5,966 nucleotides of DNA from a bacterium (GTDB lineage Bacteria > Patescibacteriota > Minisyncoccia > UBA6257 > 2-01-FULL-56-20): contig JAJXYP010000013.1 of the NCBI GenBank assembly GCA_021780545.1, positions 1-5,966 of the forward strand, written 5' to 3'. This document shows positions 1 through 5,669 of the stretch, piece by piece. The notes under the pieces are model-generated. The model did no database searches, was not told where the DNA came from, and saw only the letters and a list, made by a program, of their open reading frames with translations. The position numbers and the translations under genes were made by a program. Every line of letters begins with the position of its first letter. Position 1 is the stretch's first letter.

Positions 1-1878
1 GGTAGCCATGAGCGTCGCGTTGCGCATCCCTTTTTTAACTTTCTCGCGGAGCGCATCCCAATTCAATCCGCGGTAGCGGTGCTCGTGGGCGACGGTGAGC
101 GTCACTCCGCGTCCGTCTTCCAGTGTTTTGATCGTGTCGATCGGCACCATACCTTTTGACCACCCCGAACCTTTGAAGTTCTTATAGCTTCCGCGCTCGG
201 CGGCGAGGTTTGCGCTCTCGTCGATTGCGACATAGCTTACGAATTCAAACACCTTATCCGCGAAATCCCACGCATGTTCGCTGTCGTACGACATGCCGAG
301 TTGTTCCAGCATATCGGCGAAGCCCATCATGCCGAGGCCGACCGCGCGGTTTTCCTTATCCGAACGTTCCGCTTCCGGAACGGGGAGCACGTTGATGTCA
401 ATCAGGTTATCGAGTTGTCGGACGGCATACCGGACGCTTTCCTCGAGTTTTTCCCAGTCGATTTGTTTGTGGTTTACGTGGACGGCCAGATTGAGCGAGG
501 CAAGGTTGCAGACGGCGATATGGTCGCGGTCCTGCGGCAGGCAGATTTCCGTGCACAGGTTTGACATATGAATCGTGCCGGTGTTGGTGTTGAGCGCCCG
601 CAGATTGACGGCGTCTTTCCAGGTAAGCCAAGGATGCGAGGTGCCCATGAGCGAAACGAGAATCTGGCGGTATTGCTCTTCGGCGGGGACTTTCTTAAAG
701 ACGCGGAGCTTGCCTTCGTCGGCCATTTTCGCGTATTCCGCATACCGTTTGCTGAATTCCCGGCCATAGAGTTCGACGAGGTCGGGCGTTTCTTTGGGGT
801 CGAACATGTACCACGGCTCGCGGTTTTCGACGCGGCGCATGAATTCATCGGAGATGAAGACCGCGGTATCGGCCGTCCGCATGCGGAGGTAATCGTCGCC
901 GGCGTTGCTTTTCCAGTCGATGAATTCGGGAAAATCGATGTGCCAGTTCTCCATATAGAAACAGAGCGCGCCCTTTTTCTTTCCGCCGCGCTGGACGGCG
1001 CGGATTGCCGTGTCAACGATTTTCGCGAACGGCGTCGGTCCGGAGGAGGGGGTGTTGTTGGAAGAGAGGGGCGATCCCGTGGCGCGGAGCTTTGTTACCG
1101 AGAGGCCGATGCCGCCGGACGCCTTCGAGAGCATGATGACGTCCGAGACGGACTTGGCGATGTGCGCCATGTCGTCCTCCATTTGCATGAGGAAGCAATT
1201 TGAGAGCGAGGGGCGCGTGGTTCCGGCGCCGATGTTCGTCGATCCGCCGGCGATATATTCGTGGCGGGACATTTTCCCGTAAAATTTTTTCGCCCAGGCT
1301 GTCGGATTTTTTTCGTTGTAAGCCAGACCCATCGCGATTCGCATGAAGAAATATTGCGGCGTCTCGTTCGGCTGACCGTTCTTATTTTTGGTGGTATAGC
1401 GGTCAAGGAGCGAGGAAAGTCCTGCATAGAGGAAAAGTTCGTCGCGGCCGAGGTCGAGCGTCGCGGCCAGCTCTTTCAGATTGAAAAGTTGGCCCATGCG
1501 CGGGTCGAGGATGTTCGCGTCGATGCCCGCCTTGATCCATTCCGGAAAAAACTCGCGATGCCGCCGCGCGAGCAAGGCAGGATTGTTTTCGTAGTCGCCG
1601 AGCGCCCGCCGATAGACGGTTTTGAGGAGCAGCCGGGTCGCCGCTTTGTCGTATTCGATATCCTCTTTGATGTTCTGGACGGCGGCGTTGATGGTCGCCT
1701 GGTCCATCTCTTCGGTTGTGATTCCGTCATAGAGCGTCAGCCGCGTTTCGGTCGCGATCTGCGTCACCATGCTGATCGGATCTTCGAGGCCTTGGCAGGC
1801 CCGCTCAATCGATCGGTTGATTTTATCGGCGTTGAATGGTTCGCGGGTGCCGTCCCGCTTGGTGATGGTTAGCTCCAT
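1..1878 (-). CDS. nrdA: Class I ribonucleoside-diphosphate reductase, alpha (large) subunit, 3' end cut by window edge
   Basis: Reduces ribonucleoside diphosphates to deoxyribonucleotides in the cytoplasm, with a radical-generating beta subunit that is not in this window. The minus strand is open for 626 codons from the ATG at 1876-1878 to the left edge. Residues 1-90 form an ATP-cone (TITKRDGTREPFNADKI at the start), the allosteric nucleotide domain. The barrel core follows, with SNC placing the first redox cysteine at Cys228, and SNLCTEI giving Asn440, Cys442 (thiyl radical) and Glu444. AVCNLASLNL gives Cys457, the partner redox cysteine. The NLCTEI form, rather than NPCGEI, argues for class I over the B12-dependent class II. 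The visible end, MRNATLMAT, precedes the expected PTAT-like motif, so the radical-transfer tyrosines and C-terminal cysteine pair lie outside. The start is chosen because the ATP-cone begins immediately after it; no Shine-Dalgarno sequence precedes it. Assignment to class I is firm; the choice between nrdA and nrdE naming is not. Confidence 0.95.
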   Translation of the reverse strand, partial: MELTITKRDGTREPFNADKINRSIERACQGLEDPISMVTQIATETRLTLYDGITTEEMDQATINAAVQNIKEDIEYDKAATRLLLKTVYRRALGDYENNPALLARRHREFFPEWIKAGIDANILDPRMGQLFNLKELAATLDLGRDELFLYAGLSSLLDRYTTKNKNGQPNETPQYFFMRIAMGLAYNEKNPTAWAKKFYGKMSRHEYIAGGSTNIGAGTTRPSLSNCFLMQMEDDMAHIAKSVSDVIMLSKASGGIGLSVTKLRATGSPLSSNNTPSSGPTPFAKIVDTAIRAVQRGGKKKGALCFYMENWHIDFPEFIDWKSNAGDDYLRMRTADTAVFISDEFMRRVENREPWYMFDPKETPDLVELYGREFSKRYAEYAKMADEGKLRVFKKVPAEEQYRQILVSLMGTSHPWLTWKDAVNLRALNTNTGTIHMSNLCTEICLPQDRDHIAVCNLASLNLAVHVNHKQIDWEKLEESVRYAVRQLDNLIDINVLPVPEAERSDKENRAVGLGMMGFADMLEQLGMSYDSEHAWDFADKVFEFVSYVAIDESANLAAERGSYKNFKGSGWSKGMVPIDTIKTLEDGRGVTLTVAHEHRYRGLNWDALREKVKKGMRNATLMAT

Positions 1879-1912
1879 AATAGTTGATGTTTGGTGATTC
1901 GACGTTAAGACC

Positions 1913-1918
1913 ATTCTA
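1913..1918 (-). promoter_or_regulatory. Possible -10 element for nrdA (TAGAAT)
   Basis: Read on the minus strand, 1918 to 1913 is TAGAAT, five of six matches to the sigma70-type TATAAT, about 35 bases upstream of the nrdA ATG. No good -35 lies at 16-18 bases; the DnaA box would occupy that interval. If real, it gives a leader of roughly 28 bases. Weak evidence. Confidence 0.25.
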
Positions 1919-1931
1919 CCATCAAAACCCA

Positions 1932-1940
1932 TTATCCACA
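1932..1940 (+). promoter_or_regulatory. Perfect DnaA-box consensus TTATCCACA
   Basis: The nine bases match the canonical high-affinity DnaA box exactly and lie 54 bases upstream of the nrdA start codon. In Escherichia coli the nrdAB promoter is known to carry DnaA boxes that link ribonucleotide reductase expression to replication, so the position is suggestive. Only one perfect box is present, so this is not evidence for a replication origin. That DnaA binds here is inference. Confidence 0.45.
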
Positions 1941-1954
1941 GGCAAATTTTTGCC
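1941..1954. repeat. Short dyad GGCAAA-TT-TTTGCC next to the DnaA box
   Basis: Two perfect six-base inverted arms are separated by two T residues, starting at the base directly after the DnaA box. The tight symmetry looks more like an operator half-site pair than an RNA hairpin, since a two-base loop is too small. No regulator is identifiable from it. It could be chance. Confidence 0.35.
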
Positions 1955-1980
1955 GGATGTTTGGGGGTGTGTTGAAATAG

Positions 1981-1996
1981 TCCGCTGACTTGCGGA
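1981..1996. repeat. Inverted repeat TCCGC-N6-GCGGA upstream of the zwf-gnd fusion
   Basis: Five-base perfect arms flank the six-base spacer TGACTT, ending 42 bases before the fusion gene's start codon. It is not followed by a T-run, and a terminator would make little sense between divergent genes. An operator is possible; chance occurrence of five-base arms is also quite likely. Confidence 0.2.
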
Positions 1997-2026
1997 GAAC
2001 CCTTATCTTTTGGGCTGGGTTCCTCG

Positions 2027-2032
2027 TATTAT
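2027..2032 (+). promoter_or_regulatory. Possible leaderless-type -10 element (TATTAT) before the zwf-gnd fusion
   Basis: TATTAT matches TATAAT at five of six positions and ends exactly six bases before the ATG at 2039, so transcription would start at or next to the start codon. A perfect TATAAT also occurs at 2035-2040, but it overlaps that ATG. If that hexamer is the one used, the mRNA would begin near 2047 and translation would have to start at the GTG at 2054. No convincing -35 is present at the usual spacing for either. Confidence 0.35.
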
Positions 2033-2038
2033 ATTATA

Positions 2039-4573
2039 ATGAGGCATACTCCAGTGAAAAATAACTCATCCACCACGGCGTTATCTCGCGAGCAAAATAC
2101 CCGTATCCCGACCATTTTCGTCGTCCTCGGCGTTACCGGCGATCTGACGGCTAAAAAAATAGCTCCGGCGCTCTTCAATCTTTTTGAGGCGAATCGCCTT
2201 CCGCCAAAATTCGAATTCGTCGGCGTTTCGCGGCGCGATTGGACCGACGAGGATCTCCGGAATCACCTCCGGGCGATACTCCACGTGAAGGCGCCGAATG
2301 CCCCGGAACATTCCATCGATTCTTTCCTGAAACTTGCGACTTACGGCAAGGTTCGGTTCGACGAGCCGGGCGATTATGCGGAACTCAGTGAAAAACTCCG
2401 GGGCATTGACGACCGGTGGGGCGTCTGCACGAACAAGCTCTTCTATCTCTCCGTGCCGCCGCAGTTTTACGACCGTATTTTCGAGAATCTGCATCGGAGC
2501 CATCTGACCGATCCCTGTGGATCGGAGGAGGGGTGGACGCGCGTTGTGGTGGAGAAACCGTTCGGCGGCGACGAAAAGACCGCGAAAGCCCTCGATGCGC
2601 ATCTTGCGCGGCTTTTCCGCGAGGAGCAGATTTATCGGATTGACCATTATCTGGCAAAAGAGATGTTGCAGAACATCATGGTGTTCCGTTTTGCGAACAA
2701 CCTTTTTGAACGGGAGTGGAGCAGCGAGGCGGTCGAGTCGATCAATATCAGGTTATACGAGAGTATCGGCGCGGAGGATCGCGGCAGTTTTTACGACGGC
2801 GTCGGGGCTTTGCGCGACGTGGGGCAGAATCATCTCCTGCAGATGCTTGCGCTCGTCACCATGGAACGCCCGCGTGGATACGGACCGGAAGCAATTCGCG
2901 CCGCGCGCACGGAGCTGCTCGAAGCGCTCGCCGCACCGACGCTCGGGGAGGCGGCCAGCCGGTCGTTCCGGGCGCAATACGATGGCTATCGGAAGATCGC
3001 GGGGGTTGCGCCGAATTCCGAAACCGAAACCTTTTTCCGTATTACGGGTTTTTTGGAAGGCTCTCGCTGGTCTGGCGTTCCAATCGTGATGGAAGGCGGT
3101 AAGCGGCTTGGCAAACCTCGCAAGGAAATCGAAATTGTTTTGCGGCATGAGGCGTCCTGCGCGTGCGGCGGTTCGATCGACCATCAAAACCGGATTACCA
3201 TCCGGCTTGAGCCGTCCGAGGGCATCACGGTTGATTTTGTCGCCAAGAAGCCAGGCCATTCACTGGCATTAGAAGAGCGTTCGCTCGGGTTTGATTTCCG
3301 CGATGGAGCGGCGGCTGGCGCCGGACATGGCGGCCGGGCGCAGTATGTTGAAGAATATGAAAAATTAATCCTCGACTGCATCGCGGGCGATCAGACCTTG
3401 TTCGTCTCGAGCCGGGAGATTCGGGCGATGTGGCGTTTTACGGATCCTTTCATGGCGGCGTGGCGGAAGGGCATGGTCATTCTCCGGACCTATGCGCCGG
3501 ATTCGGCGGCGATTGCGGCGGAGGCGGCGGTGATCGCCGACGCTGCCGGCCGCGCCGTTGCGGCCAGGAAGGCATCTGCGCCGCGGGAAATCGGCCTGTA
3601 TGGTCTCGGTAAAATGGGCGCCAATCTGGCCCGCAACATGCGGGATGCCGGATGGCGGGTGGTTGCGGCTAACCGTTCGTCGGAGCCGCTCGATCGGCTT
3701 GCAGCAGAAGGATTTGAGACAGTCCGGTCGCTTGATGAATTAATTGCGGCACTTCCTGCGCCGCGCGTGATTTGGCTTATGGTGACGGCCGGACGGCCGG
3801 TCGACGATCTGCTTGCGGAGCTGTTGCCGAAACTCCGGCGCGGCGATACGGTGATCGACGGCGGCAATTCGTTTTTTGAGGATACGGTCCGGCGCGGGAA
3901 GCTGCTTGCAAAACGCGGCGTGCGGTTTCTCGACGCCGGTGTTTCGGGCGGTCCCGGAGGGGCGCGCAAAGGCGCCTGCATCATGGTGGGCGGCGATCGG
4001 AAAGCATTCGAAGCATTGGAGCCGCTTTTTGAGGCGATTTCCGTTCGCGAAGGATATGCGTATTTTGGAAACAGCGGCGCCGGACACTTTGTGAAGATGG
4101 TCCATAATGGTATCGAGTACGGCATGATGCAGTCGATAGCTGAAGGATTTGCCCTTATGAAACGGTCGCCGTTCAAGCTGGATCTCCAAAAAATCGCGCA
4201 TCTGTATAATCACGGGAGCGTCGTCGAATCCCGCCTTGTCGGCTGGCTGGAATCGGGTTTTGCGGAATACGGAGAAGACCTAAAGCCGGTTTCCGGATCG
4301 GTCGCGTATACGGGCGAAGGCGAATGGACGGTGAAAACCGGACGGGCCTGGAAGATGAAACTGCCCGCCATCGAGGATTCGTTCCGATTTCGGGTGCGTT
4401 CTGGAAAATCGCCGAGTTACACGGGTCGGATTCTTTCGGCGCTCCGCAATCAGTTCGGCGGCCATTCAATCGGCGGTTCGGCGTCCCGGAGCAAGGCGGG
4501 CGCGTTCGGGAAGCCGGTCAGATCGGCGACGTCGAAAAGGAGTCGGGGTCGAAAAGGTATAATAAAGAAATGA
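2039..4573 (+). CDS. Glucose-6-phosphate dehydrogenase / 6-phosphogluconate dehydrogenase fusion protein
   Basis: Predicted to catalyse both oxidative pentose phosphate dehydrogenations: glucose-6-P to 6-phosphogluconolactone, and 6-phosphogluconate to ribulose-5-P plus CO2. Residues 24-490 are a near full-length zwf-like domain. They carry the Rossmann motif GVTGDLTAKK (31-40), the NADP-consistent Arg65-Arg66, EKPFG (172-176), substrate-site RIDHYLAKE (200-208) and QNHLLQ with candidate catalytic base His265. A 26-residue Ala-rich linker follows (491-516). Residues 517-811 are a short-form gnd-like domain with GLYGLGKMGAN (519-529), ANRSS suggesting NADP, DGGNSFFEDT (607-616), SGGPGGARKG (636-645) and KMVHNGIEY. 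The last places Lys686 and Glu693 at the catalytic seven-residue spacing. The frame is unbroken across the junction. No lactonase domain is seen. The last 33 residues are a basic tail (11 Lys/Arg). The ATG at 2039 lacks a Shine-Dalgarno sequence; GTG at 2054, preceded by GAGG nine bases upstream, is an alternative start that loses no domain. Conventional symbols would be zwf and gnd. Confidence 0.93.
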   Translation: MRHTPVKNNSSTTALSREQNTRIPTIFVVLGVTGDLTAKKIAPALFNLFEANRLPPKFEFVGVSRRDWTDEDLRNHLRAILHVKAPNAPEHSIDSFLKLATYGKVRFDEPGDYAELSEKLRGIDDRWGVCTNKLFYLSVPPQFYDRIFENLHRSHLTDPCGSEEGWTRVVVEKPFGGDEKTAKALDAHLARLFREEQIYRIDHYLAKEMLQNIMVFRFANNLFEREWSSEAVESINIRLYESIGAEDRGSFYDGVGALRDVGQNHLLQMLALVTMERPRGYGPEAIRAARTELLEALAAPTLGEAASRSFRAQYDGYRKIAGVAPNSETETFFRITGFLEGSRWSGVPIVMEGGKRLGKPRKEIEIVLRHEASCACGGSIDHQNRITIRLEPSEGITVDFVAKKPGHSLALEERSLGFDFRDGAAAGAGHGGRAQYVEEYEKLILDCIAGDQTLFVSSREIRAMWRFTDPFMAAWRKGMVILRTYAPDSAAIAAEAAVIADAAGRAVAARKASAPREIGLYGLGKMGANLARNMRDAGWRVVAANRSSEPLDRLAAEGFETVRSLDELIAALPAPRVIWLMVTAGRPVDDLLAELLPKLRRGDTVIDGGNSFFEDTVRRGKLLAKRGVRFLDAGVSGGPGGARKGACIMVGGDRKAFEALEPLFEAISVREGYAYFGNSGAGHFVKMVHNGIEYGMMQSIAEGFALMKRSPFKLDLQKIAHLYNHGSVVESRLVGWLESGFAEYGEDLKPVSGSVAYTGEGEWTVKTGRAWKMKLPAIEDSFRFRVRSGKSPSYTGRILSALRNQFGGHSIGGSASRSKAGAFGKPVRSATSKRSRGRKGIIKK
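3520..3532 (+). promoter_or_regulatory. Possible internal ribosome binding site and GTG start in the fusion linker
   Basis: Inside the linker coding sequence, GGAGG (3520-3524) lies five bases before an in-frame GTG (3530-3532, codon 498). This is the only GTG, and there is no ATG, between the end of the dehydrogenase 1 domain and the second Rossmann fold. Internal initiation here would produce a free 347-residue 6-phosphogluconate dehydrogenase. The motif also arises trivially from Ala and Glu codons (GCG GAG GCG), so evidence is weak. Confidence 0.22.
4558..4563 (+). promoter_or_regulatory. Possible internal leaderless promoter -10 (TATAAT) before the isomerase gene
   Basis: A perfect TATAAT sits in the last codons of the fusion gene and ends exactly six bases before the isomerase ATG at 4570. 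That spacing puts the transcription start at the A of the start codon, the usual geometry of leaderless bacterial promoters. It stands out in GC-rich surroundings. No -35 or extended -10 is visible, and Ile-Ile-Lys-Lys codons could produce the string by chance. Confidence 0.35.
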
Positions 4574-5541
4574 TTCTCGACGATATCAAACAGTACGCTA
4601 AACAGTTCGAATATGACCCGGTTGTTGAAAACGCGGCAAAACTTAAGAAACACAAAAAATTCATAGTTTGCGGAATGGGCGGATCGCACCTCGCCGCCGA
4701 TATCATCAAGGCATGGCATCCCGAGGTTGATCTCATAATATGGTCCGGCTACGGCCTGCCTCCGCTCCACGAGAACGATTTAAAAGAGCGGCTGATTATC
4801 GCGAGTTCGTATTCGGGCAACACCGAGGAGGTGATTGATGCGTTCGTCGAAGCCCGCGCCCGACATCTCGCTTTGGCGGTCGTGGCGTCTCGGGGAAAGT
4901 TGATTGCGCAGGCGGAGAAGAACAAAATTCCATACGTTGCGCTGCCGGATTTTCACCAGCAGCCGCGGATGGCGACCGGTCTCAGCATGCTTGCGATGCT
5001 GGCGCTTATGGGAGAGCGATCCTGGCTGGTTGAGGCGAAACAGCTTGCGACGCTTCTTACGCTGGCGCGCGAGGAGCATCGCGGCAAGGATCTTGCGAAA
5101 CGCCTGCATGACAGCGTGCCAATCGTGTATGCATCGATCCGCAACGCGGCGATTGCCCACAACTGGAAGATCAAATTTAATGAGACCGCGAAGATTCCGG
5201 CGTTCGACAACGCGGTTCCGGAACTGAACCATAACGAGATGACGGGATATGACGCGAAGGCGCGGACGCATGCGCTGTCCCGCCAGTTTCACTTTGTTTT
5301 TCTGAAGGACGGCGCCGATGATCGCCGGATCATCAAGCGGATGAGCGTGATGGAAAAACTGTTCAAGGATCGCGGATTCAAATCCGAGGTCGTGCTGCTG
5401 CAGGGGAAAAACGAAATTCACAAGATTTTCAGCGCGCTTGCGCTTGCCGACTGGACGGCGTACCATGCGGCACTGCTTTACGGAGTCGAACCGGAGCCGG
5501 TTCCGATGGTTGAGGAGTTTAAGAAATTGATTGGGCGGTAA
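4570..5541 (+). CDS. Bifunctional phosphoglucose/phosphomannose isomerase-like SIS protein
   Basis: A 323-residue protein of the small PGI/PMI family first described in archaea, which interconverts fructose-6-P with glucose-6-P and mannose-6-P in the cytoplasm. The first SIS domain carries GMGGSH (35-40) and the sugar-phosphate loop SSYSGNTEE (79-87). The second contains the family signature PELNHNE (217-223), whose first Glu (218) corresponds to the catalytic Glu203 position as I recall it from the Pyrobaculum enzyme. The C-terminal signature DWTAYHAALLYGVEPEPVPM (294-313) is intact. Length is close to the family's roughly 300 residues. The reading frame is open upstream to 4324, but that part lies inside the fusion gene and resembles nothing in the family, so the ATG at 4570 is chosen. 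It overlaps the preceding stop as ATGA, suggesting translational coupling; the nearest purine tract (AAGG) is 12 bases away. It would supply glucose-6-P to the upstream dehydrogenases. Whether it acts on mannose-6-P cannot be told from sequence. Confidence 0.9.
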   Translation: MILDDIKQYAKQFEYDPVVENAAKLKKHKKFIVCGMGGSHLAADIIKAWHPEVDLIIWSGYGLPPLHENDLKERLIIASSYSGNTEEVIDAFVEARARHLALAVVASRGKLIAQAEKNKIPYVALPDFHQQPRMATGLSMLAMLALMGERSWLVEAKQLATLLTLAREEHRGKDLAKRLHDSVPIVYASIRNAAIAHNWKIKFNETAKIPAFDNAVPELNHNEMTGYDAKARTHALSRQFHFVFLKDGADDRRIIKRMSVMEKLFKDRGFKSEVVLLQGKNEIHKIFSALALADWTAYHAALLYGVEPEPVPMVEEFKKLIGR

Positions 5542-5669
5542 CCGCGGCGGCCGGGCGGGCGGCGGCGCACGGCGTCGTTGCTTTCGCGTCGCTATGGCGT
5601 CCGCGAGTGTTCGGATGAAAATCGCGGCCGCGTTGCAAAAATCGTTGTTTTGTCGTAGGTTTGGTAGAT
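5542..5669. other. Spacer between the isomerase gene and alaS
   Basis: The first half is very GC-rich, with CCGCGG at 5543-5548 and the ten-base palindrome CGCGGCCGCG at 5623-5632, and the last 35 bases are AT-richer. No stem followed by a T-run is visible, so I do not call a terminator. Reading frames crossing it run out of frame into alaS and look like composition artefacts. Confidence 0.7.
5633..5661 (+). promoter_or_regulatory. Possible weak alaS promoter (TTGCAA-N17-TAGGTT)
   Basis: TTGCAA (5633-5638) matches the -35 consensus at four of six positions. It is separated by exactly 17 bases from TAGGTT (5656-5661), which matches -10 at only three of six. Transcription would start about at the alaS ATG, giving an almost leaderless mRNA. 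The poor -10 keeps confidence low; readthrough from upstream is an alternative. Confidence 0.22.

Larger units (their letters stand above)
1879..2038. other. Divergent intergenic region between nrdA and the zwf-gnd fusion
   Basis: This 160-base stretch separates two divergently transcribed genes, so it should hold both promoters. It is more AT-rich than the flanking genes. It contains a perfect DnaA-box consensus, a short dyad touching it, a second inverted repeat nearer the plus-strand gene, and an AT-rich run at 2027-2040. I looked for the NrdR-box consensus (ACACTATATATAGTGT-like, usually found in pairs) and did not find a convincing match. No small reading frame or structured RNA is evident. 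Confidence 0.8.

Noticed and set aside
254..262. DnaA-box-like TTATCCGCG within nrdA (and TTATCCGAA near 356)
   Set aside because: Seven of nine matches inside coding sequence, explained by the amino acids encoded.
568..1203. 211-codon plus-strand open frame opposite nrdA
   Set aside because: It is antisense to conserved ribonucleotide reductase coding sequence, shows no recognisable domain, and such frames are common opposite GC-rich genes.
1261..1872. 203-codon plus-strand open frame opposite the nrdA N-terminus
   Set aside because: The minus strand here encodes an intact ATP-cone and core; the plus frame has no family features.
1879..2038. Intergenic region as a replication origin
   Set aside because: Only one perfect DnaA box, no cluster, no dnaA or dnaN neighbour, and the region is only 160 bases.
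2027..2040. AT-rich run as an NrdR box
   Set aside because: It lacks the ACAC and GTGT ends of the consensus and a second box, and a -10 element explains it better.
3490..4176. 228-codon minus-strand frame inside the fusion gene
   Set aside because: Ser/Arg/Pro/Ala-rich composition typical of a reverse-frame artefact; it overlaps the conserved 6-phosphogluconate dehydrogenase domain.
4324..4569. Upstream in-frame extension of the isomerase gene
   Set aside because: It overlaps the fusion gene in another frame and bears no similarity to the isomerase family, which begins near the ATG at 4570.
5543..5632. GC-rich palindromes CCGCGG and CGCGGCCGCG as terminator or regulatory elements
   Set aside because: Short self-complementary strings are expected in such GC-rich sequence, and no T-run follows either.
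5636..5652. Possible hairpin CAAAA / TTTTG before alaS
   Set aside because: Only five A-T-rich pairs with a seven-base loop; too weak for a terminator, and it lies within the candidate promoter spacer.
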